Shown here: positions 15,352 to 23,731 of the stretch, one piece after another | Layout: the number at the start of each line of letters is the position of its first letter | How positions within the stretch are numbered: position 1 is the stretch's first letter | Assembly: GCA_000403035.1 (NCBI GenBank) | Contig: AQSL01000162.1 | Coordinates: 1 to 23,731, forward strand | Reading direction: 5' to 3' | Origin: Candidatus Latescibacter anaerobius SCGC AAA252-E07 | Lineage (GTDB): Bacteria; Latescibacterota; Latescibacteria; Latescibacterales; Latescibacteraceae | DNA: 23,731 nt | Notes under the pieces: model-generated | The model's database searches: none | What the model saw: only the letters and a program-made list of their open reading frames with translations | What the model was told of the DNA's origin: nothing | Translations under genes and position numbers: made by a program

Positions 15352-15968
15352 AAAATTTACCGGAATGCATTATTTTGTAGTTTTTTTCCCAATATGGTAC
15401 TTTTTTTTCAAGCTCTTGATATGTTGGAGTGCTCATTATTTCATGTTATATTGTTCGGTAGTGGTTGTAAAAAGCCAAGTGTATTTAAAAGTGAATTATT
15501 GAAATTGCTCTCATAAAAACAGAATGAAATTGGTTGTTTATAGAGGTAAGAGCGTAACAATATATACTGTTCATAATATAAGCACTATTATAGTGTATAT
15601 AATATACAATTGTCAAGTATTATTTTAATCCTTATTTAGCAACTGACTACCTCCCGTTTTTATGCTTCAGGAAAAAATAGTATATCACCATAGACAGGAA
15701 ATTCTTTCTGGCGCACCCCGTAGTCAAAAAAATCATATTCCGCCCATCATTATAAAAACTTCTCTTACCAAAGAATGATAAACGGTTACATTTTACTTAG
15801 ATATTTTATCGATTGATAAAAAAAACTCGACAGGTAATCCGATTTTGTGGGATATCCTGTGAGGCGCACTGCATATATAAAAATATTTTTTCGGAGAGTG
15901 TATCCAAATTTGCGGAAAGATATTCAAAATCAGGATTCTAATAGCAGTTTAGCGGTACGTCAAAAATG
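15352..15968. other. AT-rich stretch without a recognisable gene
   Basis: Only short unconvincing frames occur. The part from 15400 to 15650 is strongly AT-rich with several T and A tracts. No tRNA, attC-like site or clear terminator was seen. Some of it may be further remnant of the decayed signalling gene next to it. Confidence 0.4.
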
Positions 15969-17714
15969 CTAAACTCTAGAGGCAAGCGTTATGTTTTCCA
16001 GTTCCGCTTTAAGCGTACTAATATCACGGATGACCTGTTCCATCTGATCCTCGAAGAACTGCTCTGCAAGATTCAGGTAATTCTCTATGCCATCAAGAAG
16101 GTTTTCTTTGAATTCGTTGAGGTATTTTTCAGAAAGGTTTGTCAGGTCGAGTGAGCTTTTCTCTACTTCTTTGCGGAAATATTCAATATAGAGCATGAGT
16201 TCACTGACAAACATATGTGGGCGTTCAGGATTGGCCATAAGGGAAATACGCCCGTATATATGGTCAATCATATTCTGCAGGGATGTTATTTTCGTAAAGT
16301 TCACGATGTTCGGGCCGCAGCATATTGCGGATGTAGCCTGGGGATCGATACTATACTTCACTGTTGCTGCTCCGGCGAGATCGTGGCAGATGCAGGATTT
16401 ATTTAGAATGTCTTCCTTTTTCGCCCGATATTGTTCGGGAGTAAGATTTTCGTTTTCAAGCAAGTTGAGCCTGCGCCTCTGATAGTACGCCGATGCCCTG
16501 CAGACTGGTGAATCAGTTATTTCTGTATCGAGCTTGAGGTAGTTTTTTCTGCAGGCGCTGCCCGGCCTGTTCTCGCTGATTCGCTTTCTGCGCATCTCCT
16601 CGCTTGACGAATTTCGAAGGTTCCAGAAAGGTATGCCGAGAGGCGAGCTTTCGCTCAAGTAGACATCCCCGTCGCACGCCGCTGAGAGCTTTGCAAGATG
16701 TGCCTCATCGACATTTACCGCTTCAGGAACAAGCAGAAACGGTGTTCCCCAGCCGGTGCTATCAACATTGTAATACTTGAGCAGCAGTTCATTCTCGCGC
16801 GTTGTGCCGATACCACCCTGGACAGTAAAAAGAATAGTATTTGGTTCATCGAATCCAGAGCGGTCGATAGCATTAAGAGCATTATTGTACAAGGTATGAA
16901 GCATTTCCACGAGTTTTTCTTTCTTTTCCTTGAATTCCTCCATGATCGGCCCGAGAAGTATTCCTTTCGTAGCAAAAGCGTGCCCACCGCAGTTAAGGCC
17001 GGACTCGATGCGAAACTCAGACACCCATAATCCGCGTTTAGCCAGGAATTTACCCTGAATCTCAGCGGAACGGAAGTCGCTCACTTTCAGTATGATCTTC
17101 TTTCGAAAGACACCGTCCCCGTCAGGGAAAAAATCTTCGAAACAGGTAAAGTAATTGTAAAACTCTCTGTTCATTCCTGCTGAACAGACAATAGAAGAAC
17201 GAACCGTACTTCTTGCATACCCGCGGAGTGCGGATTTGGCGTCGGAAAACTCCTTAGGCAGTTTGACATCTTTGACGTACCTGTCGCGGTCCAGCTTGGT
17301 CATTATATTAACATCGATTGTACCGGGGACCACCCGCTTTCTGAGATCGATCTGCCTTTGGGCCTTTTCCTCAGGATCATGTGTCTCAAGCATGGTTTGA
17401 TAGTCGTCTTTCAGCCGGGATTCGGGCAGAAATTCATAGTATCGGGTTATCTCGCTGCCCGTTTCAAACGGAGAATTTCGGAGCTCTTCCACCTGTTTTG
17501 TTACCAGGCGGTCGAGAAGGTTCAGATACGCTGTTATGCGGTGCGCCCGGGCATCGCTGTCCGAATCGGTAATCTCTTCATAGGGTTCACCGGTTTTTTC
17601 ACAGTGATATTTCCTCATCTGTTCTATAAGGACATCGTCCACGAGTGATATTACTGATGAAATCCCGTATCGTGCCACACGGAGAGGAGTATCTATGGTA
17701 AATCCTGTACCCAT
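15969..17714 (-). CDS. Large conserved protein of unknown function (581 aa)
   Basis: The protein begins MGTGFTIDTPLRVARYGISS and is soluble, without a signal peptide. A central glycine-rich part (FTVQGGIGTTRENELLLKYY, then GWGTPFLLVPEA) resembles the phosphate-binding end of a flavin TIM barrel such as nitronate monooxygenase; this is only a fold guess. The second half has clustered cysteines: SPVCRAS, KSCICHD and SAICCGPN, possibly binding metal or an Fe-S cluster. The last 90 residues are helical and charged, with coiled-coil potential. No strong ribosome binding site is visible. The gene stands alone. Confidence 0.65.
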   Translation of the reverse strand: MGTGFTIDTPLRVARYGISSVISLVDDVLIEQMRKYHCEKTGEPYEEITDSDSDARAHRITAYLNLLDRLVTKQVEELRNSPFETGSEITRYYEFLPESRLKDDYQTMLETHDPEEKAQRQIDLRKRVVPGTIDVNIMTKLDRDRYVKDVKLPKEFSDAKSALRGYARSTVRSSIVCSAGMNREFYNYFTCFEDFFPDGDGVFRKKIILKVSDFRSAEIQGKFLAKRGLWVSEFRIESGLNCGGHAFATKGILLGPIMEEFKEKKEKLVEMLHTLYNNALNAIDRSGFDEPNTILFTVQGGIGTTRENELLLKYYNVDSTGWGTPFLLVPEAVNVDEAHLAKLSAACDGDVYLSESSPLGIPFWNLRNSSSEEMRRKRISENRPGSACRKNYLKLDTEITDSPVCRASAYYQRRRLNLLENENLTPEQYRAKKEDILNKSCICHDLAGAATVKYSIDPQATSAICCGPNIVNFTKITSLQNMIDHIYGRISLMANPERPHMFVSELMLYIEYFRKEVEKSSLDLTNLSEKYLNEFKENLLDGIENYLNLAEQFFEDQMEQVIRDISTLKAELENITLASRV

Positions 17715-18053
17715 GACAGGTATGTGGAAAGTATGTACTAATGATTTTTGAACGCTTGACAGAATGTTACTCCCTTTAGTAATCTTTTATGAAACCGGAG
17801 CTTAAAAAATTAATTAAGCTGCAATAAGCACCATTTTAAGTTTAAACTGTAATATAACAAAAATCCCGTCGGTTTCCTATAGTAAAAAGCCTTTTAACTG
17901 ATTTTCCATATATTATAATAATTTATATTACCTATTAACTGTACGGTTAAATTCTGTTGATTGCTTTATGAAAAGCCCCCTTCTTGTCCTTTAATGTGTA
18001 AACTTATATCAGGACGAGGCATCGCCGATGATACCGGTTCCCGTTTTCATAGG
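17715..18053. other. AT-rich intergenic stretch with a truncated dispersed repeat
   Basis: No gene is seen. Positions 17937-17991 match 23626-23680 over about 55 bp with one mismatch near the start (GGTTAAATTCTGTTGATTGC onward). The match includes the first 17 bases of the GC-rich palindrome (GCCCCCTTCTTGTCCTT) and then stops. The palindrome is therefore truncated here. Confidence 0.5.
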
Positions 18054-18884
18054 TCAGGCGTTCTTCTTCGGGAATACGGGTATCTCACGGTGCATTGCCC
18101 AGTAGGCAGCGCGCCAGAGGATTTCCCGATATTGGGGCATACGAAATGCAAAACTCAGATGCCCGGGAAGGAGCCCTACGATCCTGCCCTTGCCCTGATC
18201 GAGACACCAACCCCCGATACGTTCCCGTTTATCATGGATCGCGGTTGTGCCGAACAGTGTCGTTGTCGATGCCGACCTGATAAGCACCCCGAACTGCTCA
18301 TCAAGGTTGATGTAAAACGGTTTGATGCCGCGGGTGATCGGGTGCTTCTGGTTAAGGTCACGGACCCAGAGGGGCTGGACCTCTTCATGCCGTTGGCGCT
18401 GGACATCAAGCAGGCTCAGGATGCCTTCCTTCTGGCAGGCGACAGTACAGTGCAATGCAAGGAAGCCCATACCGCGGTTTTTCACATTGTCGATGATCGC
18501 GGCGACCTGATCGTCAGTCCAGAACATATCGCCCGATGACATCGAATCCGCAAGAGGTTCGTCGCTCCATGCCATGGAATCACGTCCCGCGTACCGGCAG
18601 GTAACCAGAAGGTCTGCATCGGAAATGAACTCCGGTGTGAAATACCTGCTCGCTTTCACAAAGATAATCCGCCAGTCTTTATTCGGCGCGAATAAACTCC
18701 GTAACTCCGATTCATAGACTATAGGGTTGTGACTGTAGTCGCCCATGACGCAGACAACTTTTGTTTCGCCAGGCTGTTTGGGTTTCAGTGCGGCGTGCGC
18801 GCTTACCGGCACAGCCGCGGCAGTGATGGTTGCCACGCCAGCCTGCAGGAATCCGCGCCGTTTCAGTATATTTTTATCAGGCAT
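18054..18884 (-). CDS. Exported ThuA-like protein 2
   Basis: This 276-aa protein has a signal sequence with KRRGFLQAGVATITAAA (Tat type) cleaved after a likely AHA. The mature part is ThuA-like, a class-I glutamine-amidotransferase-type fold linked to sugar metabolism: VVCVMGDYSHNP, DADLLVTCRYAG, GMGFLALHC, HPITRGIKPF, IVGLLPGH. ATG 18884 is chosen because GAGGAG lies just upstream; an earlier in-frame ATG at 18926 lacks this. It is paralogous along its length to the next gene upstream. The enzymatic activity of ThuA proteins is not settled. Confidence 0.75.
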   Translation of the reverse strand: MPDKNILKRRGFLQAGVATITAAAVPVSAHAALKPKQPGETKVVCVMGDYSHNPIVYESELRSLFAPNKDWRIIFVKASRYFTPEFISDADLLVTCRYAGRDSMAWSDEPLADSMSSGDMFWTDDQVAAIIDNVKNRGMGFLALHCTVACQKEGILSLLDVQRQRHEEVQPLWVRDLNQKHPITRGIKPFYINLDEQFGVLIRSASTTTLFGTTAIHDKRERIGGWCLDQGKGRIVGLLPGHLSFAFRMPQYREILWRAAYWAMHREIPVFPKKNA

Positions 18885-18925
18885 TCGTTTCTCCTCATCA
18901 TTTATCGAACAGCACAGGCTGTCCA

Positions 18926-19768
18926 TTAGTAATTTTTTGCTCTTGGGTACGGTTCGATGTCACGGCTCATTGCCCAGTAGGCGGAGCGCCAGAAAATATC
19001 CTGGTACTCGGGAACACGGTAGTTCCATTGGTAGTGTCCCGGCAGGAGCCCGACAACACGGCCCTTGCCTCGCTGAAGCGCCCATCCCGCGACAGTGACA
19101 CGTTTGTCGTGGAGCGCGGTGGATTTGAACAGTACCGAAGTCGTTTCAGGTTCCGTAAGTTCGAGGGCGAACTGCTCGTCCAGGTTGATAAAGAACGGCG
19201 GGATTCCTTTGGTGATAGGATGGTCCGGGTTCAGGTCATCGATACCCAGCGGCTGGATTTCCTGGTGGAGGAGAGGTTTCATACCCATGAATTTCTGGAG
19301 CCTCTCACGGCCGTTCGCGAGGGTGCAGTGGGCGGCGATCCAGCCCATGCCGCGGTTGGTTACATTGTTTTCGATAGCATCGATATGCTCGTCGGTCCAG
19401 ATCCGGTCCCCGCGGGGCCGTTCAACGATGATTGGATCGGGCGACCAGCCGAGGGAATCACTGCCGCCGTACCGTGCGCTGATGAAAAGATCGGCGTCGG
19501 AGAGCAGTTCCGCTGTGAGGTAACTGCTCGACATCACAAAATATATCTTCCAGCTCTTGTTGGATGAGAATATCTGCCTGACATGGGTTTCCTGTGAAAT
19601 GGCCGGATGCCAGTAATCGCCCATGACGGCGACAATCTTTGTCTCGCCGGGCTGTTTCGGACGGACTTCAAATGCCGCATGAGCCGAACCGGCTCCAGCG
19701 GTTGCAGCGAGGGACGCGATGCCGGTTTTCAGCATGTTGCGCCGTGATGGTTTATATGGCAAAGACAT
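18926..19768 (-). CDS. Exported ThuA-like protein 1
   Basis: This 280-aa paralogue has a Tat-type signal (SRRNMLKTGIASLAATAG) ending near SAHA. Conserved segments are shared with the neighbour: RPKQPGETK, VMGDYWHP, SDADLFISARYGG, RGMGWIAAHC, HPITKGIPPF, LDEQFAL, GRVVGLLPGH and the WRSAYWAMSRDI end. AAGGAGC precedes the ATG. It lies 22 nt after the small secreted protein's stop and 41 nt before its paralogue, in one presumed operon. The role is probably in sugar or glycoside metabolism, by family association only. Confidence 0.78.
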   Translation of the reverse strand: MSLPYKPSRRNMLKTGIASLAATAGAGSAHAAFEVRPKQPGETKIVAVMGDYWHPAISQETHVRQIFSSNKSWKIYFVMSSSYLTAELLSDADLFISARYGGSDSLGWSPDPIIVERPRGDRIWTDEHIDAIENNVTNRGMGWIAAHCTLANGRERLQKFMGMKPLLHQEIQPLGIDDLNPDHPITKGIPPFFINLDEQFALELTEPETTSVLFKSTALHDKRVTVAGWALQRGKGRVVGLLPGHYQWNYRVPEYQDIFWRSAYWAMSRDIEPYPRAKNY

Positions 19769-19790
19769 AATAGCTCCTTATTAATTGATA

Positions 19791-20246
19791 TTACTCGATA
19801 CCCCAGTCAATTTCATTCAGGTCGCTGAAACGAATGAGGACTTTCTCTCCCGGATTGCCGTTCTTGTCGAGCGGGATGAACGATACCGCCATAGTCCGCA
19901 TGCTCTGGGTGATAGGATAACCGTCATGGCCTCCTTTGAACCACGGGCGCCAGATGTCCCACCGTTCCTGCTCTTTGACAATCTTCCAGAGCCGTTCCTT
20001 CGGGATAGTTTGGACGCCTTCCTTGAAATAGGTCAAATAATCGAGCGGCTCGTAAAGCCAGCTCATATAGAACTGAATGCTTCCTCGCTGTACCTGGGTA
20101 CAGGGTTTCACGTCCACGCCTGTCCTGAGGTCAAACGGTTTTTTTTCAGGATCGAAAGTGATAGCGACCGGCCCTTCCGCTGCATAAGCCAATGCACCGG
20201 CACAGAGCATCGCAAGTATCACCATCGTGGTAAGTATGTGCTTCAT
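19791..20246 (-). CDS. Small secreted protein, unknown function
   Basis: This 151-aa protein has a Sec signal peptide (MKHILTTMVILAMLCAGALA, cleavage near AYA-AEG). The mature domain of about 128 residues is rich in aromatic residues, with ERWDIWRPWFKGGHDGYPIT and one cysteine. No family is recognised. GGAGGATT lies just before the ATG. Spacing to the flanking genes (60 nt and 22 nt) and its export signal place it in the exported ThuA/SIS cluster. Confidence 0.7.
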   Translation of the reverse strand: MKHILTTMVILAMLCAGALAYAAEGPVAITFDPEKKPFDLRTGVDVKPCTQVQRGSIQFYMSWLYEPLDYLTYFKEGVQTIPKERLWKIVKEQERWDIWRPWFKGGHDGYPITQSMRTMAVSFIPLDKNGNPGEKVLIRFSDLNEIDWGIE

Positions 20247-20306
20247 GTGAATCCTCCGCAGAATAAGGTTGTAGAAAATAGATGTTTTTGAATACGAATG
20301 ATAGTT

Positions 20307-21713
20307 TTAGTATCCCCGTGTATTAATGATTTGAAAGTCGAGCCCGCGTTTGTCCCAGAATCCTTCCATGGCGACATTCGCATCGATTCTCGGAGTATTG
20401 CCGGTGCGTTCGATGATCTTCTCGGCTATCTGCATTTGGACAGCATAAAACATCTGGTTGATAAGCAGCCCCGATGTGGGGCCGACCCTGCGTTTCAATC
20501 CCGGAATGGCAAACAAACCATAGGTGTCGCACATATTTCCGAGGTGGATGTCTGAGCTTTCGGACACCGTGTCACCGGATGGTATACTGAAATTTTTCGT
20601 TCTCGCGCCGATAGTGGCAATCTTTTTCACGCCGGTTTTCCGGAGGGACCTGAGCACCGTTAAATCCACAGGATCATCAGGCTGGGTAATACCCATGATT
20701 ACCATATCATCGGGTTTTATCTTTAAATCGGGGAAATGCCTGCTGCCTATGGGGCCGTTCTCTCCTGCATATATTCCCTTGTTCAGAAGAAGGCCGCCGC
20801 GACGGTATTGCGATTCATGGCAGAGCGAATCATGGTATCTACTGTAGTTGAGGATTCTTCCCCCGGAAAGAATCGTATCGACAGCCATATCGGCAACTTT
20901 GTTAATCACGCCGAGTTCAGCATCAATATTTTTCAATTGTTTCATTGCCTCGGTAAAATAGACCCTGCCGAGGGGTTTGTTGAGACTTTCAAAAATGGTC
21001 AGGCCAAGCCATTTATTTATCGCACCCTGTTCTAATTCAGGTTCATCGCCTTTTACATCCAATAACACGCCGTCGCGGGCGAGAATCCTTGCGGCATCCA
21101 CATTCATCATCCAGTAGGTCATCATCCCGACAGCACCGGAGACAGCCCCCATAGGCACCTTCTCTCCGGGAAGCCACATGATGGCGCCTCGTGTGGTGAT
21201 GTATGTGTTTATCCATATTTCACAGGCATGACGGTATTTATAGTTTCGGTTTCTGGCATTCAGCAAATGAGCGTTCGGCGTCTCCGCAGACCATGGGGCG
21301 GGAGCGCCGATAAGAAATACGCCCTCTTCCCGGAAGTCTCTCTTGAGAGGAGCGCCAACCATACTCAGCAGTACCGTATCGCCTTTTTTTACCTCATCCT
21401 GTGGGAATCCGTTGGCACATATGCCGGGGTCGCCGGGACGGTTAGAAAATGTGTCGGAATTGGTTGAGTGGCCCATGTCCCAACTGTTGTAGCATGTGCC
21501 GCCATTTTTATACGTATGTGCCAATCGATATGAGGCCTCGAGGAGATTATCCAGTTCCGTATTCCGGATTTTTTCGAGGGTATTCCTGACACGCCCGAGA
21601 TACTGAAGGCAAAGAGGCAGGGTATCTTTTTTTGCCGCTCCGGTCGTATTTCCCCTTCCGACGAGACCCATTGCCGCAAGGGGCAGAATCTTGGTGGCAC
21701 TGCGTCTGTTCAT
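20307..21713 (-). CDS. Exported protein with two SIS-like domains
   Basis: This 468-aa protein has a twin-arginine start (MNRRSATKILPLAAMGLVG). Two halves look like sugar isomerase (SIS) phosphosugar-binding domains. The first, about residues 35-230, has NGGTCYNSWDMGHS and DTVLLSMVG. The second, about 265-450, has LSGGRILNYSRYHDS, DDMVIMGITQPDDPVDLTVL and the end NVAMEGFWD, like the SANVxGG end of SIS proteins. SIS proteins are normally cytoplasmic, so export is unusual. AAGGAGCC precedes the ATG. The upstream region holds a 57-bp copy of the degenerate repeat. Confidence 0.65.
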   Translation of the reverse strand: MNRRSATKILPLAAMGLVGRGNTTGAAKKDTLPLCLQYLGRVRNTLEKIRNTELDNLLEASYRLAHTYKNGGTCYNSWDMGHSTNSDTFSNRPGDPGICANGFPQDEVKKGDTVLLSMVGAPLKRDFREEGVFLIGAPAPWSAETPNAHLLNARNRNYKYRHACEIWINTYITTRGAIMWLPGEKVPMGAVSGAVGMMTYWMMNVDAARILARDGVLLDVKGDEPELEQGAINKWLGLTIFESLNKPLGRVYFTEAMKQLKNIDAELGVINKVADMAVDTILSGGRILNYSRYHDSLCHESQYRRGGLLLNKGIYAGENGPIGSRHFPDLKIKPDDMVIMGITQPDDPVDLTVLRSLRKTGVKKIATIGARTKNFSIPSGDTVSESSDIHLGNMCDTYGLFAIPGLKRRVGPTSGLLINQMFYAVQMQIAEKIIERTGNTPRIDANVAMEGFWDKRGLDFQIINTRGY

Positions 21714-21734
21714 GAGTTGGCTCCTTTCTTGTTG

Positions 21735-21791
21735 ATAAACGAATATTACCTATTCCAGGTTCTTTTGCAAGTATTTTCTGCATGCTAATCG
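21735..21791 (-). repeat. Degenerate dispersed repeat, copy 3 (partial)
   Basis: This 57-bp segment matches 5260-5320 and the inverted copy near 23500: GATAAACGAATATTA..., CCAGGTTCTTTTGCAAGT and GCATGCT. It lies 21 nt upstream of the SIS-protein start. On the - strand it reads MQKILAKEPG, parallel to the frame in copy 1. Confidence 0.55.
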
Positions 21792-21851
21792 GTATGACCA
21801 ACTTCTATGCTTTCACCCTCCGGGTGACCGGAATTTGTCGGTCATAAGCGT

Positions 21852-21875
21852 ATGTTATTTATTATATAATAACAT
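21852..21875. promoter_or_regulatory. AT-rich inverted repeat, possible operator
   Basis: ATGTTATT and AATAACAT form perfect 8-bp arms around an 8-bp A/T spacer. It lies in the 218-nt gap between the gluconolactonase-like gene and the SIS-protein gene, upstream of the latter. Another hairpin, TGACCG with CGGTCA, is nearby at about 21823-21844. A regulator binding site or hairpin is possible. Confidence 0.3.
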
Positions 21876-21931
21876 GTTATGGCAAATTCTGAAAGCATAT
21901 TTCAGGTTTTATATGGTAAATAGGGGCTAAA

Positions 21932-22843
21932 TTACATCCCTTTGAACCGAATGAGAATGCTGTAAACTGTGTTGCCCGAGGTGATGAAAAGCGTGCGCAT
22001 ATCCTTCCCCCCGAAGCAGACATTAGCTGGACGTGAGGGCATAGGGATTTCACCAATACGGTTACCTGAAGGATCATATACCGATACATAATTCGCTAAA
22101 GGCGTTATATAGATATTCCCCTTTTCGTCTATTGTCACCCCATCATATCCTTCCTCGGCGAACACCTTCTTGTCCCTCAATGTGCCATCGGGATTCACCG
22201 TATACATGTAGGTTTTGTTCGCCCCCGAATCGGTGACATACAGTCTATTGCCAGTGGGATTAGTAATAACACCGTTTGGATACTGGAGATCGTTGGTCAC
22301 CCTTATAATTTTGGATCGGTCCGGGTTGATATAGTAAACATGATCTCTGTCTTGCTCCATTATTTCCTTGCTGCGCATGCTGTGGTCGGAAAAGTAAATA
22401 CCACCTTTTAAGTCAACCCATGCATCGTTCGGAGAGTTCAGCTTCTTGCCGTCATAAGAATCCGCAAGTATTGTCTCGGTGCCGTCTTTGGAGATGGAAA
22501 CAACTCGGCGGGCTTTCGATTCGCAGGAAATAATATCCCCTTTATCGGTAACAACCAGACCGTTCGCACCATCCGGGTCCACACGGAATACAGCCACACC
22601 TTCCTCGGGCGACCATGATAAGATACGTGACGAAGAACGATCAGTAAAATAAAGCTTCCCGTCCGGGCTCCAGGCTGGCCCCTCAGTGTAGCGGAATCCA
22701 TCTGCCACTACCGTCAGGACCGCACCCGGTTGTATAATCGTATTGTCGCTCGTTTGTTGACCATGAACCGATACAATAACTATGAAGGTAAAAAGCACTG
22801 CAGCAATGAACGGAGAAAAGATTCGATTTCGTATTAATTGCAT
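21932..22843 (-). CDS. Secreted SMP-30/gluconolactonase-like beta-propeller
   Basis: This 303-aa protein has a Sec signal peptide (hydrophobic residues 8-26, then SVHGQQ). The SMP-30/regucalcin-type six-bladed propeller is visible, with probable metal ligands E54 (YTEGPAW), N139 (NSPNDAW), N190 (YPNGV) and D205 (VTDSGA). Family members hydrolyse sugar lactones such as gluconolactone. ATG 22843 is preferred because AAGGAAG sits just upstream; an in-frame ATG at 22873 lacks it. It is the first gene of the - strand cluster that continues with SIS- and ThuA-like proteins. Confidence 0.85.
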   Translation of the reverse strand: MQLIRNRIFSPFIAAVLFTFIVIVSVHGQQTSDNTIIQPGAVLTVVADGFRYTEGPAWSPDGKLYFTDRSSSRILSWSPEEGVAVFRVDPDGANGLVVTDKGDIISCESKARRVVSISKDGTETILADSYDGKKLNSPNDAWVDLKGGIYFSDHSMRSKEIMEQDRDHVYYINPDRSKIIRVTNDLQYPNGVITNPTGNRLYVTDSGANKTYMYTVNPDGTLRDKKVFAEEGYDGVTIDEKGNIYITPLANYVSVYDPSGNRIGEIPMPSRPANVCFGGKDMRTLFITSGNTVYSILIRFKGM

Positions 22844-23049
22844 ACAACTTCCTTTCTGTAAACGCACCAGCATTTGGTTATCAAAAGCTGAATTGGCGGA
22901 CGATACTGGAATTTAACCAGTGATCTTCTAAATGTCAAGCATATGGCTTGCGATTTTCGGCATTTATCATATATCCTTAATGTTCAATGTAAACCTGCAT
23001 GGCTGCCAACGTTACCAATCATACTCATTCACCTCATCTCCGGGTAATG

Positions 23050-23170
23050 CGCTGTCAAGGGCTGGCCCTGGCAACACGGTTTTTAAAGAACTTAAAAATT
23101 TCTGTTTGCAGTAATATATTGAAATACAATGAAGTTACATAAAGGCCAGCTTGTCTTGCCCTTGACAGCG
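23050..23170. mobile_element. 121-bp inverted-repeat element (MITE-like)
   Basis: The ends are perfect 13-bp inverted repeats, CGCTGTCAAGGGC (23050-23062) and GCCCTTGACAGCG (23158-23170). A second inverted pair is nested inside, GCTGGCC (23061-23067) and GGCCAGC (23144-23150). The interior is AT-rich and encodes nothing. No clear target-site duplication flanks it. It could be a miniature transposable element, an IS-end pair or a large RNA hairpin. Confidence 0.5.
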
Positions 23171-23335
23171 ATACATACATATATTTCAAACAGGTGCGTG
23201 TGAAAAGACTTTTTCACCGCCCTCCTAAATAGTACAATGTTTGATGTGACATCATGATGCTAAAAAATGTAAGTAAAATTGTCATACACAGTAGATACAT
23301 CACGTTCCGGATTGCAGATGTTACGATAGACAAGA

Positions 23336-23600
23336 GGTTATTTGCAGAGATATTGTTTCGGATTGAACGACTGCGTTGCTATTCTGTTTAGCTGAGCTGT
23401 TGTTTGGGATTGATTCAATGGATACGTGTCTCTCAAATAGGATTGTTCACTGTTTATCAAGCATATACGTAGTAACATTGAACGATCAGCATGAAGAAAG
23501 TACTTGCCAAAAGAACCTGGAAACGGTAATTTCGTTTATTAACAGGATCATAGGGAACTTTGACTACTCATATATTTGATATGGGGAATGTCGGAAAATA
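23336..23600 (+). repeat. Degenerate dispersed repeat, copy 2 (inverted relative to copy 1)
   Basis: This matches the reverse complement of 5204-5472, including GGATTGAACGACTGCGTTGC, GGATACGTGTCTCTCAAAT and TTTGATATGGGGAATGTCG. Read on the + strand, the frame that starts MRKILAKEPG in copy 1 is broken by a 1-base insertion and an in-frame TAG, but its last residues (THIFDMGNVGKYT) are kept. Confidence 0.6.
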
Positions 23601-23625
23601 TACTTGAATTTATATAAATGTAAAG

Positions 23626-23705
23626 AACTGTCCGGTTAAATTCTGTTGATTGCTTTATGAAAAGCCCCCTTCTTGTCCTTCGGACATCCTTCCCCCAAAG
23701 GGGGC
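23626..23705 (-). repeat. GC-rich palindromic repeat, copy c, with a shared flank
   Basis: Positions 23664-23705 are the inverted counterpart of 98-139, with outer arms GCCCCCT/AGGGGGC and inner hairpin GTCC-TTC-GGAC. The preceding 38 nt (from 23626) are shared with 17937-17974, so a flank is repeated together with the palindrome. Confidence 0.65.
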
Positions 23706-23731
23706 AGGAATATAATTTCTTATTTCACAAG

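Noticed and set aside
15966..16154. + strand frame at 15966 and others up to 17648
   Set aside because: These are shadows of the 581-aa - strand gene.
18830..19567. 245-aa + strand frame across the ThuA-like genes
   Set aside because: It is antisense to two genes with signal peptides and family motifs, and it resembles no known protein.

Overview
The window looks like chromosomal DNA from an uncultivated bacterium of moderate GC. It is rich in exported enzymes with Tat-type (twin-arginine) signals: a metallophosphoesterase, a sulfatase, a flavin oxidoreductase, two ThuA-like proteins and an SIS-domain protein. This suits lineages such as Planctomycetes, Latescibacterota or other FCB/PVC relatives. 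That placement is inference; no rRNA or marker gene fixes it.

Layout. (1) 1-3077: GC-rich palindromic repeats, then a tightly coupled + strand operon of RNase HII, a UPF0102 (YraN-type) protein and a UMF1/Atg22-type MFS transporter, then an initiator tRNA-fMet behind a near-consensus promoter. (2) 3084-5106, - strand: a short signal-peptide ORF, a Tat-exported lipoprotein metallophosphoesterase and a one-helix membrane protein. (3) 5200-14388: an accessory region with every gene on the + strand. It holds five sites with integron attC architecture (6878, 9968, 10820, 12433, 13045) between unrelated genes. These encode an unknown protein, a DUF2971 protein, a SAP-like/PD-(D/E)XK nuclease, an isoprenylcysteine-methyltransferase-like membrane protein, a sulfatase and a two-repeat lipoprotein; an Old Yellow Enzyme relative follows the last site. 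No integrase gene is present, so this is best described as a CALIN (cluster of attC sites lacking an integrase) or part of a larger chromosomal integron. The first genes are clearly more AT-rich than the flanks. A 219-bp non-coding element is duplicated upstream of the first and third genes. (4) 14412-15351, - strand: a CheY-like response regulator preceded by an eroded PAS/receiver signalling gene. (5) 15969-17714, - strand: a large conserved protein of unknown function. (6) 18054-22843, - strand: an exported sugar-metabolism-like cluster of an SMP-30/gluconolactonase, a tandem SIS-domain protein, a small secreted protein and two tandemly duplicated ThuA-like proteins. (7) 22844-23731: non-coding, with a 121-bp inverted-repeat element, an inverted copy of a degenerate repeat seen at 5198-5472, and another GC-rich palindrome.

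The most interesting part is the cassette array at about 5.6-13.2 kb, with its AT-rich candidate defence genes and the duplicated leader-like element.
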